From assembly GCF_000003605.2 (NCBI RefSeq), contig NW_003105103.1, forward strand, positions 336,135-378,368: a stretch of DNA of 42,234 bases, given 5' to 3'. The notes under the pieces were generated by a model. That model did not search any database, was not told where the DNA came from, and was given only the letters and a program-made list of their open reading frames with translations. Made by a program: the position numbers and the translations under genes. Positions 1 through 12,365 of this stretch are shown in pieces. The first letter of the stretch is position 1. Each line of letters begins with the position of its first letter. The stretch comes from Saccoglossus kowalevskii. Its lineage: Eukaryota > Hemichordata > Enteropneusta > Harrimaniidae.

Positions 1-543
1 TTGAATATCTGTGCGATATGGCAGTGTCATCTAAAAACCACGCATCAAAATGATTTCTGTTTATTTATTTACTGTTGTAAGATCCTGAGAACTAGCCATT
101 GAATATGATGTCGGGATTAAATGGTTTTCTGAACAAGCTTTATTAATTATTGCTGGCAATATTCCAATATGAATTGGGAGCAAACTGTGACACCAAATCT
201 AGTCGTTGTATTGTTATGCTTCTAAAACATTTTTTTTTTAAATAAAAGAAATTAAATAGAAATATTATGTGTATTTTTGTATGTGGAAACATGGCTTGCC
301 CACTAAAAAATATAAAGAAGTGTGGTCTGCAGTTTTTTTGTTTTTTTTTATTTGTGAAAAAAACTGGAGTGTAAACAATAAAACACTCACAGTGCAAGGC
401 TAGTTCACCAACATGTCTATTATCTTGCTTGAGTGTGAAAGTACATGGTTTAGTGACTACCTCTTATATTTTTAAATTTTAGAATTTTTTTTTATTTGGG
501 AAGGTTCTTCTATAAAAATAGAACAGATGTAATGAATTAATTT
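1..543 (+). repeat. Dispersed repeat, copy A (5'-truncated by window edge)
   Basis: This stretch is a close copy of 39174-39832, with small indels and a shorter middle part; its first 230 bases also match about 41250-41460. Shared landmarks include a TTTATTTATTTACTGTT stretch, a sequence around GATGTCGGGA followed by an AATAAA-like word, and the block ending in AGAACAGATGTAATGAATT. It carries no convincing coding frame. It sits downstream of, or in an intron of, the minus-strand cyclase gene. Family unknown; the match is seen directly in the sequence. Confidence 0.85.
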
Positions 544-621
544 GCACGGATATAATAATATAATGTATAATAGTTTCAGAAACAAAAACGTCCCTTGACC
601 TAATTTAGAATGCTGGCTTAC

Positions 622-693
622 CTTGTAGACATCAAAGTTGACGATTGTGTCATCAAACATGTTGTACAAGTCATTGAGAAAGTCGACTACCTG
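622..693 (-). CDS. Guanylyl cyclase catalytic-domain exon (partial gene)
   Basis: On the minus strand this encodes 24 residues reading QVVDFLNDLYNMFDD and then TIVNFDVYK. This is the signature of the class III cyclase domain of receptor guanylyl cyclases, the stretch after the SDIVGFT metal-binding loop and just before the usual VETIGDAYMV motif. It is followed at once by a strong donor, AAG|GTAAGC. The start is less certain: I placed it at GGAG|CAG, but the pyrimidine tract is poor and there is an in-frame TAA a few codons upstream. The next downstream exon would lie beyond the left edge of the window. The enzyme family converts GTP to cGMP at the membrane. It probably belongs with the ligand-binding exons at 5.6 and 12.2 kb, but the kinase-homology exons expected between them were not found, so it could be an isolated or decaying exon. 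Confidence 0.75.
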
Positions 694-759
694 CTCCAAT
701 TAAGCGCCTTCATAAAAGTAATTGAAAATGAAATAAGAATACTCCATATTAAAGTTATT

Positions 760-3220
760 GCATGCTGTTCTAACAATAACATAAATACTATATCTGTTAC
801 CGTGCCGTCATAAAACATTGTGCTACAATATTTCCCTATTGCATGGAGTATCTGCATTATATCATATTGGGATTTACAATTTCAAAATATGGAACAATTA
901 CGCGGCATGGCAGACGTTTTTTTGAAAATAAACGTTCAGAGCAAGAAAGTTCCACTGCTGTTCACCGTCTTGTTCAGTTTTGGGCATCCTACACCAAGCG
1001 GTTGGGTCAGAAAGATGCATAACAAAGATACTGCAAAGTACTGGTATGTACATTGAAGATCACGTGAACCTTCGCTACGCGTCTGTCATACTCTTGCAGT
1101 ATTGTCTTCGAGCTTAATTTGCGGCATCATCGCAATAAACAAAAAAACAATTCTAAAGTAAACAATGATGTAGTGCATAATTTGGTAACTAGGGGACGTA
1201 ATTTGAAAACATTCCAATTCTCATTTTCCCGTAAAAAAAGTTTAGACTTCCTATTTGAGATGTTTCCGGTATTTCTCGCTATTTGTGTAACAAAAGAAAC
1301 AGTTTTATTATATTCACGCAACTTTTGAGAGTAAAAGTAAAACACTAATATATATATATATATATAAATTTAAATCGCGAATTGTGTTTTGCAGAGCGTC
1401 TTTATCAGAGACGCTACTTGAATATGTCTGCACGAACAAAAACTCTACTCAATCACGGAAGTGTCGTGAAATTGGTATATTTGTCATGCAAACTTAATAT
1501 AGTGATTTTCTTTTTTATCACTGTAAGAAGAGCATACTACGATGTAGTTATATTCGTCTTCGATTTATTTGTCAGTGCAAAAGATGCAAATTCACGACGT
1601 CGAGATTAAAATTTTGTATATAAAATCTATAGTTGTAAATCGATTACGTAATCACCAAATAAACTATTAATACATAGGGTGGGGAAAAATAGACAACTTC
1701 TTTTTTATATTTATTGTTTATTAAAATTTCATTTAAGTTATTCCAACTTCCAAGGTCAAACGCGCTGTTTTGTTGCTTTACACATCACGGGAGAGTCAAC
1801 GGCTGGCTTGCGCCGGTAGTAATATTACCAAACTTGATCTTACAAATACGTGATCTTACAAATATGTACGAAAGACGTTTTGCAACGAACTTGATAACAC
1901 ATAAAACACAAAGGAAACAAGGGTTAAGTGAATGTAGTAATTTCAAATGTTATGCATTCGGCTACTGGGAAGATTGCCAAATGTCCAAGTTCGCTGTAAA
2001 ATTGATTCACAGCCGGAATCGTGGTCACCACAAAAGTAAATTACGCCCTCAAAAGTTCGACAAGGAATTAAATCTCAACACAAATGAATGAAGATCAAAA
2101 CATTCCAAAGACGACGGTAATGCAATGTTTTCAAAACTTTATGAAACCAATAACTCATTTAAATAATGTAAAGGTAAAACGAATTGTTAAATTGTTTTAA
2201 CAATTAATTAACAATTATCAAAGCAGATGATAATGTTTCCAAACAGCTCGTTTTGTAACATGAACTTGTTTGCTTTATTTTGCGGCAGGACCCGGAGAAA
2301 ACAGACGGAGGCACCTGGGGTTATCCAGTGTAGTGTGGAGTTTTTGTTTAATACGTGTTCGTGCGCATCAGGCGTTTATATCGCAGCTTCTGAAAGTCGT
2401 CCGTAGATAGTTGATACCTGTAAACTCTTAAATGTGACAGGAATTATAGGATATAAATACCATACAGTTGCTTGTGAATAGAGAAAAATCTGGATGCTTT
2501 CGTTGAAAACTTGGGCGCGAGAAATCTTACAATGCAACGTTTTACAAAAATGTTTTATTCGTTATGATAATACAAATGTTGACCCAAGCCTGTGTCGATA
2601 TACGAAATGTTTGTTTTATTATCATAATAATAATAATGCAAACATTGACCTCAGCCACACCAGCCACGCCCGGGTTAATATAATACTTTATTATACCTCA
2701 AAATCTCATCAACCAATCAGATTCAAAATCGCGCATTTGGCGGTCGACACATTTGCATATAAAATATCAGCTGTCCAGGACATGATAATATTAGACTTCC
2801 GCGCTCGTGCAGATATGATGATCGATTTTAAAAATGCTGATTCACCGTTGAGGTTTGTCTAAGTTTTCCCGGGGTATCACCTTTAATTTGTAAACTGGTC
2901 GAATACCCGTTACACTATCTGCTCAAAAGATGACTAGCATTACCTGTTCGAGTTATGCTACATGTGAGTACTTGTAAATGGGGGGAAACAATCATCGAAC
3001 AACACGAGCGTAGTCGCCGCGCCGTGTACGTAGGGCTGGTTACTAAGATTTCACACCGTATCCCAGTTGTATATTTATATCCGCTGTGTATCGCACATAG
3101 AAGTGGGATTCATTAAATTGTTTTATTTAACCGGAAGTGTTTTGTTATATCACACGTAGACGCTCGACCTCGATGTTGTTTACTTGAATGTACCACCCGA
3201 TGATAAGAATACCCAAACAA
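760..3220. other. Non-coding, probably intron
   Basis: No recognisable exon in either direction. It holds a short (TA)n run at about 1349-1367 and several open frames of 70-125 codons with no family resemblance. About 2290-2420 and 2980-3190 are less AT-rich than the surroundings and could be old transposon pieces, but I found no terminal repeats there. Confidence 0.5.
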
Positions 3221-3225
3221 TTGGA

Positions 3226-3726
3226 ATGGCAAGCAGTGCCTTGGCTTGACTTCAAAAAATATGGGTTGCAAAGGATATTTCCAGGGCAAACAAGATTAAC
3301 CTAATGAGAGCAGTAGTAACGTCTGTGATGCTCTACGGATGCGAAAGCTGGACTATGACAACGAAAATAACGCAGAAAATAAATGCATTCGAATTGAAAT
3401 GTTATAGAAGACTCCTTGGTACCACATGGCGACACAAATCGGAACGTTGAGGTAAAGATGAAACTAAAAGACCAGCTGAAAGAAGGACAAAAAATAGAGC
3501 ATCTAATTGAAACAAGAAAATTGCAATTGTTTGGACACCAGTGAAGAAAAACAGTCTAACAAGACGTATTATGCAAGGAAAGGTTGAAGGATACAGAAAC
3601 AGAGGACGGCCAGGAAGAGAATGGGAAGATGACATCAAATTTAAAGAATGGACAGAGAATGGCGAGCAGCTTTACCATCTTGCTGATGACAGAAAGAGAT
3701 GGATGGGTGCACCAACGGCCTTCTGA
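3226..3726 (+). pseudogene. RTE-type LINE relic, C-terminal end of reverse transcriptase ORF
   Basis: Translating the plus strand across at least two frame changes and several stops gives the typical C-terminal end of RTE-like LINE polyproteins. There is a block containing INLMRAVVTSVMLYGCESWT followed by ELKCYRRLLG, then a charged stretch ending in KLQLFGHQ, then RIMQGKVEGYRNRGRPGREW and a tail with LADDRKRW. In intact elements this follows the reverse transcriptase. Stops and frameshifts mean it is dead. No 5' part, poly(A) tail or target-site duplication was seen. It lies within the putative intron of the minus-strand cyclase gene, in the opposite orientation to it. Confidence 0.85.
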
Positions 3727-4449
3727 AGCTATGGACTAAAGAAGAAGAGAAACAACCTGATACCCAAACTTTTTGACGGCGATGATTTGGAAATCGAATG
3801 GCGATGTAAATCAGCATATATTTTTACTTAACTATAAAATATGCAAATTATCTCAGCTTCTTTTTAGTGCACATCGCAGAACTTAAAAAATAGCTTTCAG
3901 ACGCTTTGACCTTTTCTTTTGAAATGTCCACAAATGATTGACAATGTGCTTATCTTCAAAACGCCGTCGGGGCATTGTTTTTGGTTGGACAGTGTTACAA
4001 CAATCGAACAGACAACTAGCCTGGGTGTTAATTTATGCATAAAGTTGAATTAGTGAAATTTGAGCTGCTGCCCTACAAAATTGACAACTGGTAGACAGGA
4101 AACAGAAGCATGGTTTAAAACTAATTTTGTTTAAATCACTTTTGCTTATTTCAAACTACAGTGTCCATTAAACATACTTCAAAAATTCATACAATAAGCA
4201 AATTACAAGGGAGGTCATCTTGGTTGCATAATTAACTAATTATAATACCTGTCAGGTAAACTACATCTCTACCTTAAGTTCAAGTGACTTTGTCTTTGTG
4301 AGTGCGCATCAAGAGTAAAACGTTGCAGCTTATGCAAAACATTCGCCCGTAGCATACCTACAAAATCCTAAATGTGTCAAAAATTTTGAATTAGATTATA
4401 GAATATAAATAGATGCTAACCACTGGACTTACGACAGAAAGGCTACCTA

Positions 4450-4726
4450 AAGGGCGGTGGTCTTCGTCGCGCTGCGCATGTGCGACATTGCGACATTTGT
4501 GTTGTATCACAATTTAATGCGCTCTTCTTATGGCAATCACAATTATGAGGCTTGTGCTTGGCGCGACTTGCACTAATTACCGCCAATGACTCCTTCCAAT
4601 CACCTAAAAAATACATAATTAAAGCATGGTAACGTCCCAGATCTGCGCAACAGTTAAAGTCACCATCTTTGTTTATATGAAACTCATACAGTATATCTCG
4701 CGCCTGGCGCGACGAACTCCGCCCTT
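4450..4726. mobile_element. MITE-like element, imperfect TIRs, TA flanks
   Basis: The left end AAGGGCGGTGGTCTTCGTCG and the inverted right end AAGGGCGGAGTTCGTCGCG match over about 28 bases with a few differences. Both ends are flanked by TA (4448-4449 and 4727-4728), the target duplication typical of Tc1/mariner-type elements. The 277-bp interior has no transposase. A 104-codon minus-strand frame spans it but is just the repeat read through. Confidence 0.6.
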
Positions 4727-4859
4727 TAAGAATGGGGAACATTCTGGATGTTGTCATCGTGAACTTAAACAGGCGATCTCTCGTAATAAAGCTGTTTGCA
4801 CAATGTGTGTTCCATTATACACCCTGTATGGGCGTCATCTTGGTCAGTGATATATAAAA

Positions 4860-5580
4860 TATATTCTCGCAATTTTATACATCTTTTATAATTGACTTCG
4901 CAATTCCCACCACCAATGAGATATAGAGTCACAAATCCAAAATAACTCCAATACTAATGTTCTTACTTTCCATGTGTACTATGTTTGCATTTGAAGTTTT
5001 GATAATTGTAATGGGAACGAAATACTTTATTGAATCGCATGAAATCCTACAGAGGCATTAAAATTGTACCGTAAAATTTTAAATAGAGGAGTATCGTATA
5101 TGTGTGTAGCATTTCAAGTCTATTGAAGGTGTTACCGTCAACATGCTGTTTTAATGTATTGGTCAAGTCGACTGTGAATGAAAATGTTGCTATACAGCGA
5201 CACTTCTACTAAAAGTTCGTTTGTATTTTTATATTCCATAATCTCTTCCATAAGTACTTTCTCATTTATAATTGTACACGAATTGGACACACGAATGATG
5301 ATGATAATCTATCAGGCATACAACAATAATATTTGAATATATAATTGACAAAACTTTTGTTTTTACTGTAAAATACTTTATATTAGCTTGACTTAATCTT
5401 CATTGACACGTTATATTGTATATTTTTGTATGAAATTTATTTTTACTGAAATTTGATTAGCTAAACGGAAAACATAAAATGTATGTTCACTTGATTTTAT
5501 TTTCGTTCAGTATATTATAATATATATATATTGGCGAGTCATGAAAATAGACGCTAAATCTCGACGTATGACATATAAAC
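4860..5580. other. AT-rich intron sequence
   Basis: Very AT-rich; no exon, RNA gene or terminal repeat recognised. It lies directly downstream (minus strand) of the 5.6-kb ligand-binding exon. The next exon of that gene, expected to begin with two bases completing a codon, was not found here. Confidence 0.5.
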
Positions 5581-5590
5581 GTATACTCAC

Positions 5591-5697
5591 CACTGGAACA
5601 AGGATGGCCGATTATTACATCTATGTTTTCCAGGTAATATAGTTTCACTGCAGCGTACAAGCCATCTCTCTCATTACAGCCAGCCTCAAACACAACC
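5591..5697 (-). CDS. Receptor guanylyl cyclase, ligand-binding domain exon 2
   Basis: The exon is bounded by a good acceptor (TTTTATTAACAG|G) and a good donor (CCAGTG|GTGAGTA). It reads VVFEAGCNERDGLYAAVK, then LYYLENIDVIIGHPCSS. This fits the ANF-receptor (periplasmic-binding-protein-like) fold of natriuretic-peptide-type receptor guanylyl cyclases. There, a Cys near the start of this region and an IIGP-C-S-type motif at the first disulfide loop are typical (here IIGHPCSS). It starts with one base that completes the AG left by the exon ending at 12163, giving an Arg codon, so the two exons join in frame. It ends in phase 1. The role would be extracellular ligand sensing. The ligand cannot be inferred. 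Confidence 0.85.
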
Positions 5698-5719
5698 CTG
5701 TTAATAAAAGGAACATAGG

Positions 5720-7700
5720 GTGAGTGTGACAGTAACTTAAACTATATATGCTCAAACTTGCAGTTTACGGATTAACATAACATGTACGTATTGCCGAGCC
5801 GAGAAATGAACGCGATAGGTCGACGTAATACAGACATCACATCTGCCCATGTAATTAAAAGTAAGTTATATATTTTTTTAAATAAAATAAAAACAAACAA
5901 TCTATGTAATCCTAAACCTTTCAACACTGTCACCAAAAGAGAATCCAAGCTTGTCGTACGCTTCAATAGTACACTGTAACTCGTGATCAAGACACAGATA
6001 CACACACTCGCACACACACACACGGGCGCGTTTGACATCTGGATTTTATTAAAACTGTTGCGTGAAGGATATTCACTAGTGCCCGCTGTCGTACTTTGAT
6101 GCCGGAACCCCATTTAAATCCCAGTGTCCGGTCAGTACGGTACATGAGTGCAGTAAGCAATTATGTCATTTTGAAGTGAAATCAAAGTTATTTATCTAAT
6201 ATTCCTATCAAATCATTATCCCAGTTTACTGACAACGAGTACTAGATTTATTGGATGTTATTAACAAGTAACTGATGATCTGGAAGAATTTTCCGAACAT
6301 GAATTTACAGCATGTATGACTAAACAATAACTGCTAGATTCTGAATTATTTGTTTTGAGGTCATCAAATAACTTACATCAGATTGGTATTTCAAAGTTGC
6401 CACAACAGAGGTATAGTATAGCACCAACACGAAACTGCGCCACCAACAGGCAATCACTTGATACACTAAATTCAACGTGACCATGGGTGGTGATATCGGT
6501 CCGGGGAACCCTTAGCGCAGGCACATTGAACAATGACATTTAGAAACACATTAAGAGTGATTTTTATACAATCACAAATTACGGGGAGATCTCCTCGGGC
6601 TCTCATAAACTAATTATTGTACTTTTACAGGAAGAAGAATGAGTCACGTGAAAAAGATAGCCGCAACTTACGCGTATGGTTTGAAAGGTTTAATGTCTGC
6701 ATCAGCGCACGTATGCAAAATCGATATTAACTTGCCGTCCGAATAATTGACTTCCAACAATGGTCAACTTGATGTGTCGTGTACAGTAAGTGTCGGGTAC
6801 ATTTCCATCGTCTGACTAAGTTGTAAATTAGTTGTGATGACAAATCTATAGCATGTTTACCAAGTAATATCACATTTATTAAAGTTAGTGTTGTAAGAGC
6901 TGTTGTGCACACTATATACTCACAATTCAAGACAAAAAGAATCCAAACATATAGCGAATTATCTTTTTCTGTGTAACATCTTGGGTATTCCGTAATGAGA
7001 AAAATTATCATTTTGTGTATACGGAATGCATTTTGTTATAAATTATTCTTACTATATTCCTGGATTTCCATTTCAAAATAAAAAAAATATTAGTTGTTTC
7101 GCCGAACAAAAATGTTCATAATGTCAAAAACGAAAAGTCTTTGTCGTAGTATTTCATGTCTAATATTACGAACATATAGCGATGGTGCTGCAAAGTAAGT
7201 ACAACGACAGCACAGGGGGGGTACATAAATTATAGTATCCTTGTGCTAACCGTATTATTATACATTTTCCCGATGCAATCGCTTGGTGTAGGATGCCCAG
7301 GTCTGGGCAAAATTGCAATAATGGTTAGAGGTCTTTATTAGAAATTAGTTTACACAATTGTTCACAATACTGCAAAAACTGTGTATTCGTTCCATAATTG
7401 GCATTCACATTTTTAATGTGATAGGATGCAGATATTGCGTGCAGTGCCGTGACAGGAACATTATAGTATGTTGTATCTCAAGGCGAAATGGTGACATGAG
7501 TATATTAATATACAACCGGCGCCAAGGATTGAAACTGCGACAAAGAGTTAGTGACAATTGGCGGCAGTACGTAGGAAGATTTGATGTACACTGCGCTAGA
7601 ATTCATTTGGCAAAACACTGCACAGGCGTGAGAAATTCGTGCAATGTTATTCTTGCAGGAGCACTTGTGATTCAGATATTTGGGTGAATCTTCTCAGCAA
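5720..7700. other. Intron of the cyclase gene, upstream part
   Basis: No exon recognised. It contains a short (CA)n run at about 6001-6022 and several open frames under 110 codons without family resemblance. The segment 7400-7690 is less AT-rich than its surroundings but yielded no recognisable protein. Confidence 0.45.
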
Positions 7701-7712
7701 GAGGAGTTCTAA

Positions 7713-8328
7713 GGTGGCCCATATATACAATCGGCGAAGAATGACCAAATTTCGGCGATCAATAACGCATTGCGACGATCAATAACCAATTACGACAATC
7801 AATAACGCATTGCAGCGATCAATAACCAAATTGCGGCGATCAATAACGCATTGCGTCGATCAATAACCACTTTGCGGCGATCAAAGACGCATTTCGACGA
7901 CCAATAACGCACTGCGGCGATCAATAACCAATTACAACGATCAATAATGCATTGCGGCGACCAATAACCAAATTGCGGCGATCAATAACGCATTGCGTCG
8001 ATCAATAACCGAATTGTGGCGATCAATAACGCATTGCGGCGATCAATAACGCATTGCGTCGATCAATAACTAAATTGCGGCGATCAATAACGCATTGCGA
8101 CAATCAATGACGCATTGCGACGATCAGTAACGCATTGCGGCGATCAATAAGGCATTATGACGATCAATAACCAATTTCAGCGATCAATAACGTATTACGA
8201 CGATCAATAACGCATTGCGACGACCAATTGATCGACCATTGATCGTCGTAATTGGTTATTGATCGTCACAATGCCTTATTGATCGCCGAAATTTGGTCAT
8301 TCTTCGCCGATTGTATATATTGGCCACC
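7713..8328. mobile_element. Palindromic MITE filled with a ~20-bp tandem repeat
   Basis: The first about 85 bases (from GGTGGCCCATATATACAATC) recur inverted at the right end (GGTGGCCAATATATACAATC on the minus strand). The termini are flanked by TA plus one mismatched base (7710-7712; 8329-8331). Between them lie about 23 direct copies of a 20-21-bp unit built on GCGATCAATAACGCATTG. Many alternate between a CGCATTG and a CCAAATTG version, giving a dimeric period of about 41 bp. About three inverted copies follow in the right arm. No protein is encoded. The TIRs plus TA flanks suggest a nonautonomous DNA transposon whose subterminal repeat expanded. It sits in the long intron between the two ligand-binding exons. 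Confidence 0.8.
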
Positions 8329-8334
8329 GTAGTA

Positions 8335-11300
8335 GTTCAATAAGTTGCATTGATATGGGTGGAACACTTTCTAGTTGTTATATAAACATGAATGCTGAAT
8401 TGTCAACGTAACCATTAGCCCACACTTACAACATAGACAATTTACATGCACTCATTATCTTTCACACCTACTAAACAGAAGAGAACGAAAATAGAGCTGT
8501 GCCTCTTCTTTTTTGGAAGCTATTCATCACTAATGAAAACGCTCAATTAAGAGCTGGTTTGATTTTGTAATCATACAACCAAGGGGCACAGGTAATGTAT
8601 GATACTAGTACTGTATTTCAGGACAGAATGTTCAGTCTGCTCGTTGTTAAGGTGTCAACATATAGGTAAACAATAATAATTCCTAAGAATTGTTTGTTCT
8701 ATTTATTATATGTCAAGTGGATCTATTTACGTGTTTAGTAGTTGTGTAAACCCATTTATATACCATTCATGTACACTCTGTGTTGGATGTCATTAATGAT
8801 GTACGTTGTTAATAAGGCAGTAAAATTTGAAAAATATAGTGACAAACTATTCTTTGAATAGTCCCTATTTTACAACTATATATCCTGAATCGAACAGGCT
8901 GCGGTAACCCTAAATGGCACCAATAGATAAGTGGAACTAACATATCCAATCTTAATAGAAAAGAAGCATGGCTTTAATTATTCAATGTGATATATAATTG
9001 GTGTTATACTAATGGGTAGGAAGAAAATATTTCGTTGTATTGGATTGAGAACGCGGTAAATGCAAATCGCATATATTTCAAAATCATGCGTTTTCACATA
9101 TTTCTTTCACAATAATACCACGCGATTAAGCCTCATTTATGTATTTGCTCACTACTTGGCCGAGGCAGTAGACCATTTCCCGTTTTCCTAATAAAGGCAT
9201 ATAATTTCATATAACATGAGGTCTTAAAACGGGTCGTACGCAACGGGTTGTGAACAACAAAAACGTCTCTTTAACTTTAATATACAATTCTTTTCGAACT
9301 ACACGTACACAATGTACAATTACTGTACAGATATGTTTACTCTGTTAAATATCAATATCGATCATTGTTCAAAGTGAGATATGTTTTGCCTGTGTTTTGT
9401 TTTGCATCGCGGCATGTACAATTCAATTGCAAGCAGTTCGGGGTTCTGAATGCTGTGTTCGGCAAGTGTCACACAAACGGTTAGGTGTTTCTCAAACCGT
9501 GGTTTAAAGAACATCAACCGCACGCAATTGCGATCTAAAACTGCTCAAATTAGTTTTCTACGCAGTCAAATTACTACTCCGTGTACCTATCTGAGCTTAT
9601 TCATCTAGCACGCGTAGTGGTAAAGTAAATTTTAATTGGCATAGAAGTGCGACTACTCTTGATACGGATGTTTACTGCACTTATCTGTCACGGTAAAACC
9701 TGCTTGAGAATCGTACGAGTAACGCTATTACTCAACAGCAACTCAGAAACGTGAGTGAAGCAAACATGCGCAGTCGTTTTGAGGATCGACATCGATCCTG
9801 TTTGGTTTCCTTCCATATTTGTACTACATTATTATATATTTATTTGACACACTTCATACTTGGTACACAACATAAACGGACAATAATAATGCTACCTGCC
9901 TTGGGTCGATATGTGCGTAAGGTTGTTTTTATTTAATAGGTTTATTGCTTAAAAAGTGATATTTACAGTACCATTTTTTATTTCAAATATATGCATATAG
10001 CCAGACGCTGCATTCGGTTGCATACGAATGTCGGGTCGCTTAATGGGTGTGTTGTTATCAACAAAAAAAGAAAGAATATCACATGAGTAGCCATAATTAC
10101 AGCTCGGTATATTTTTAGTGAACATACATTTTAACAATGCTAGCTATTAAGCAAAGAATTATAACAGTTTGTGAATTTAGAAGTCTATTTTATATTAGGA
10201 AGGATTTTATAAATAATGAATAAATGTCATCGGATTATCAGTTTATAAAATAATATGTGATAATGCATGGAAAACAACTAGGGATTATATATGTTCTATT
10301 TAATAAAACTATCAGCCGAAACAGGCCAGTTATTGTACATTGCATGACGCGGCATAAAACATATAAAATATGTACATATGACAAAAGCTGTTAGTAGTTA
10401 TGAGTGAACGTGGACTTAATGTCTGCTGAGAGAATATGTTGATGGCACCCAAAATAAGAATATCCTTTATTCACTTGCGCAATTAACGATGAAGCATTTA
10501 TGGAATTAATACAGAATGTTCTATGATGTTTTGAATACGCATTCATAAATTATTTTGCGTTAAAAGCTGCAAAGCGGTTTCATATCTCGTAATTTTCATT
10601 TGCGTGGAAAAAATTTGTTTCGACATATTAAAAATGCATAAAATTATGATGTTTAGGTTTGCTTCGCCAGATGTTCACCAATATTTATACAAATATTATA
10701 CTGGGCCATTATCTAAGTGTGTGATTCCGAGCATTGTGTGTTAATTTATATTTAGTGGTATATATAACTCTTTTGCTAATTAATTAAAATAATTTAACTA
10801 TCTTGGCTAGACCTTATTTTTCTACTTCTGTACTTATATTTATTTTCAAGTTTCATCAACACCGAGAGTATTATAATGAAGTGTTTTTGGACATTATGTT
10901 GATGTGATATCAGTTTGAGAGTAATTTATAATCAGACCAAAAGACCTGGATATCACCGACATTAAACATTACTTTGTCTATGACATGTAAAAGTACACAT
11001 CCGGCAAATTCTAGTGAAATACACTTCCACAGGTAATTAAAACTTGATATATTGATATTGCATTATTGAATTAACAAACTTATTGGGCTATATGTTTGTA
11101 TAATACATACAGGTTTACGCAATCGACGTACCATGTTTCTGGCATAGTCATCAGTTGTACCGTCTGTTGTGGTGGCACGGTACCGTGTTCACTACTTACT
11201 GTAATATATGCATGTTTTTGTGCCTGTAATTACAGTTGTATAAATTTTATAGTATTTCATGGGCATTAAAATTGATTTTCAATATTTCATATTAAATTTA

Positions 11301-12150
11301 AATTTTGAAGAACGTGTTTGATGTCTATAGCGCCAATAATTATAATATATTCGGATACTAGATCATTGTTAGTCATTATATACATGTTGTGTGACAACGC
11401 ATAAATGATTAACATCAACTGATCAGAAAAAAACAATAAAAACTTACCTCACTTATTTCTTCATAAGTTGGACTCACAATTTCAACTATAAGTGTTATTT
11501 TTCATGCATTGTTTAATTTGTTAAATGTCCAAACGTACGTTTAGTCGTATGTTTAATCACCTTTCTCCTGCGATTGCGTTATGAAATTCATGTAATAATT
11601 CAGAAATCAGTTACTTTCATTTTTGGTTAAACATATTAAGCGTATTGGTGAATATATACGAGTTTTGTTTTTCCTTTGGATATATACAAAAAACAATTTA
11701 TGGTACTAAAACAAGCGTTCAGAAAGTAGCATGATAAAAAGTAGATTACTTTGAGCCGAATGAAATACGATAACCAATCAATATACAAATGTAATTTTTT
11801 GTGGGATGTACTTGTTAATGGGAACGTATTTGTTGAGTTAACATTTGCTTTCAGTCACATATTAAAAAAAATATCTATGTTTAATTAATTATTTTCATAC
11901 AACATTCTAAAAAAATGTATGTGCCTAATCAGGGATATGGTTTATGATTTAATGAATAAACATTTATTCACTAAAGGTGAATATTCATCCTACGTGCTGA
12001 TGGCGAGGATGTGAAAACCAAAACGCAAATCACGGCAGTTGCATGACTACCCTTTTGGTATTTGAGTCACGGAGATCATCAACTATATACATATATATAC
12101 GCACAGGTGTGTGGTGTACTAGATATAGTGATTGTAACACTCGACAGTTC
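8335..12150. other. Long AT-rich intron, nothing recognised
   Basis: About 3.8 kb between the palindromic MITE and the first ligand-binding exon. Both strands are rich in stops. I see no exon with matching splice signals, no tRNA-like box A/B pair and no terminal repeats. Confidence 0.5.
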
Positions 12151-12162
12151 AAACGTACGTAC

Positions 12163-12365
12163 CTTATCGATCTACCATGTAATAGACTCTCGCGTTCTAT
12201 CTTCTCCAATGCAATAACTATCGCCCCGTAGTTGGTATAATAGGCGAAATTACTTTTGCTGATACTAGTAATAAAACTAACGTTGATATCATCTGTCCTG
12301 TCAACAGCCATCGCCGATACAGCAACAAGAATAACGAGTATGGTAAATATTGCGGTCGAGTGCAG
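12163..12365 (-). CDS. Receptor guanylyl cyclase, signal peptide and ligand-binding exon 1
   Basis: The minus strand reads a hydrophobic segment HSTAIFTILVILVAVSA, then MAVDRTDDINVSFITSISKS, then NFAYYTNYGAIVIALEKIER. This fits the N-terminus of ANF-receptor-type receptor guanylyl cyclases: signal peptide, then a first beta strand (INVSFITS) and a helix (GAIVIALEKI). The donor ATAAG|GTACGT is strong, and the AG left over joins in phase to the exon at 5697. The start is odd. The only ATG in frame (12309-12311) comes after the hydrophobic core, while the codon where a Met would be expected is CTG (12363-12365), two codons after an in-frame TGA. Possible explanations are near-cognate initiation, a sequence error, or loss of the start codon. 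A frame shifted by one base has an ATG upstream. Confidence 0.75.

Noticed and set aside
4443-4757. 104-codon minus-strand frame
   Set aside because: It coincides with the TIR-bounded MITE and shows no family resemblance.
6271-6300. Second hammerhead core (CTGATGA)
   Set aside because: No pairing stem II and no GAAA in the required place; the same applies to CTGATGA words on the minus strand near 11150 and 36600.
7735-8260. CRISPR-like regular repeats
   Set aside because: Units are contiguous with no unique spacers, lie in a TIR-bounded element and the DNA is animal; it is a tandem repeat in a MITE.
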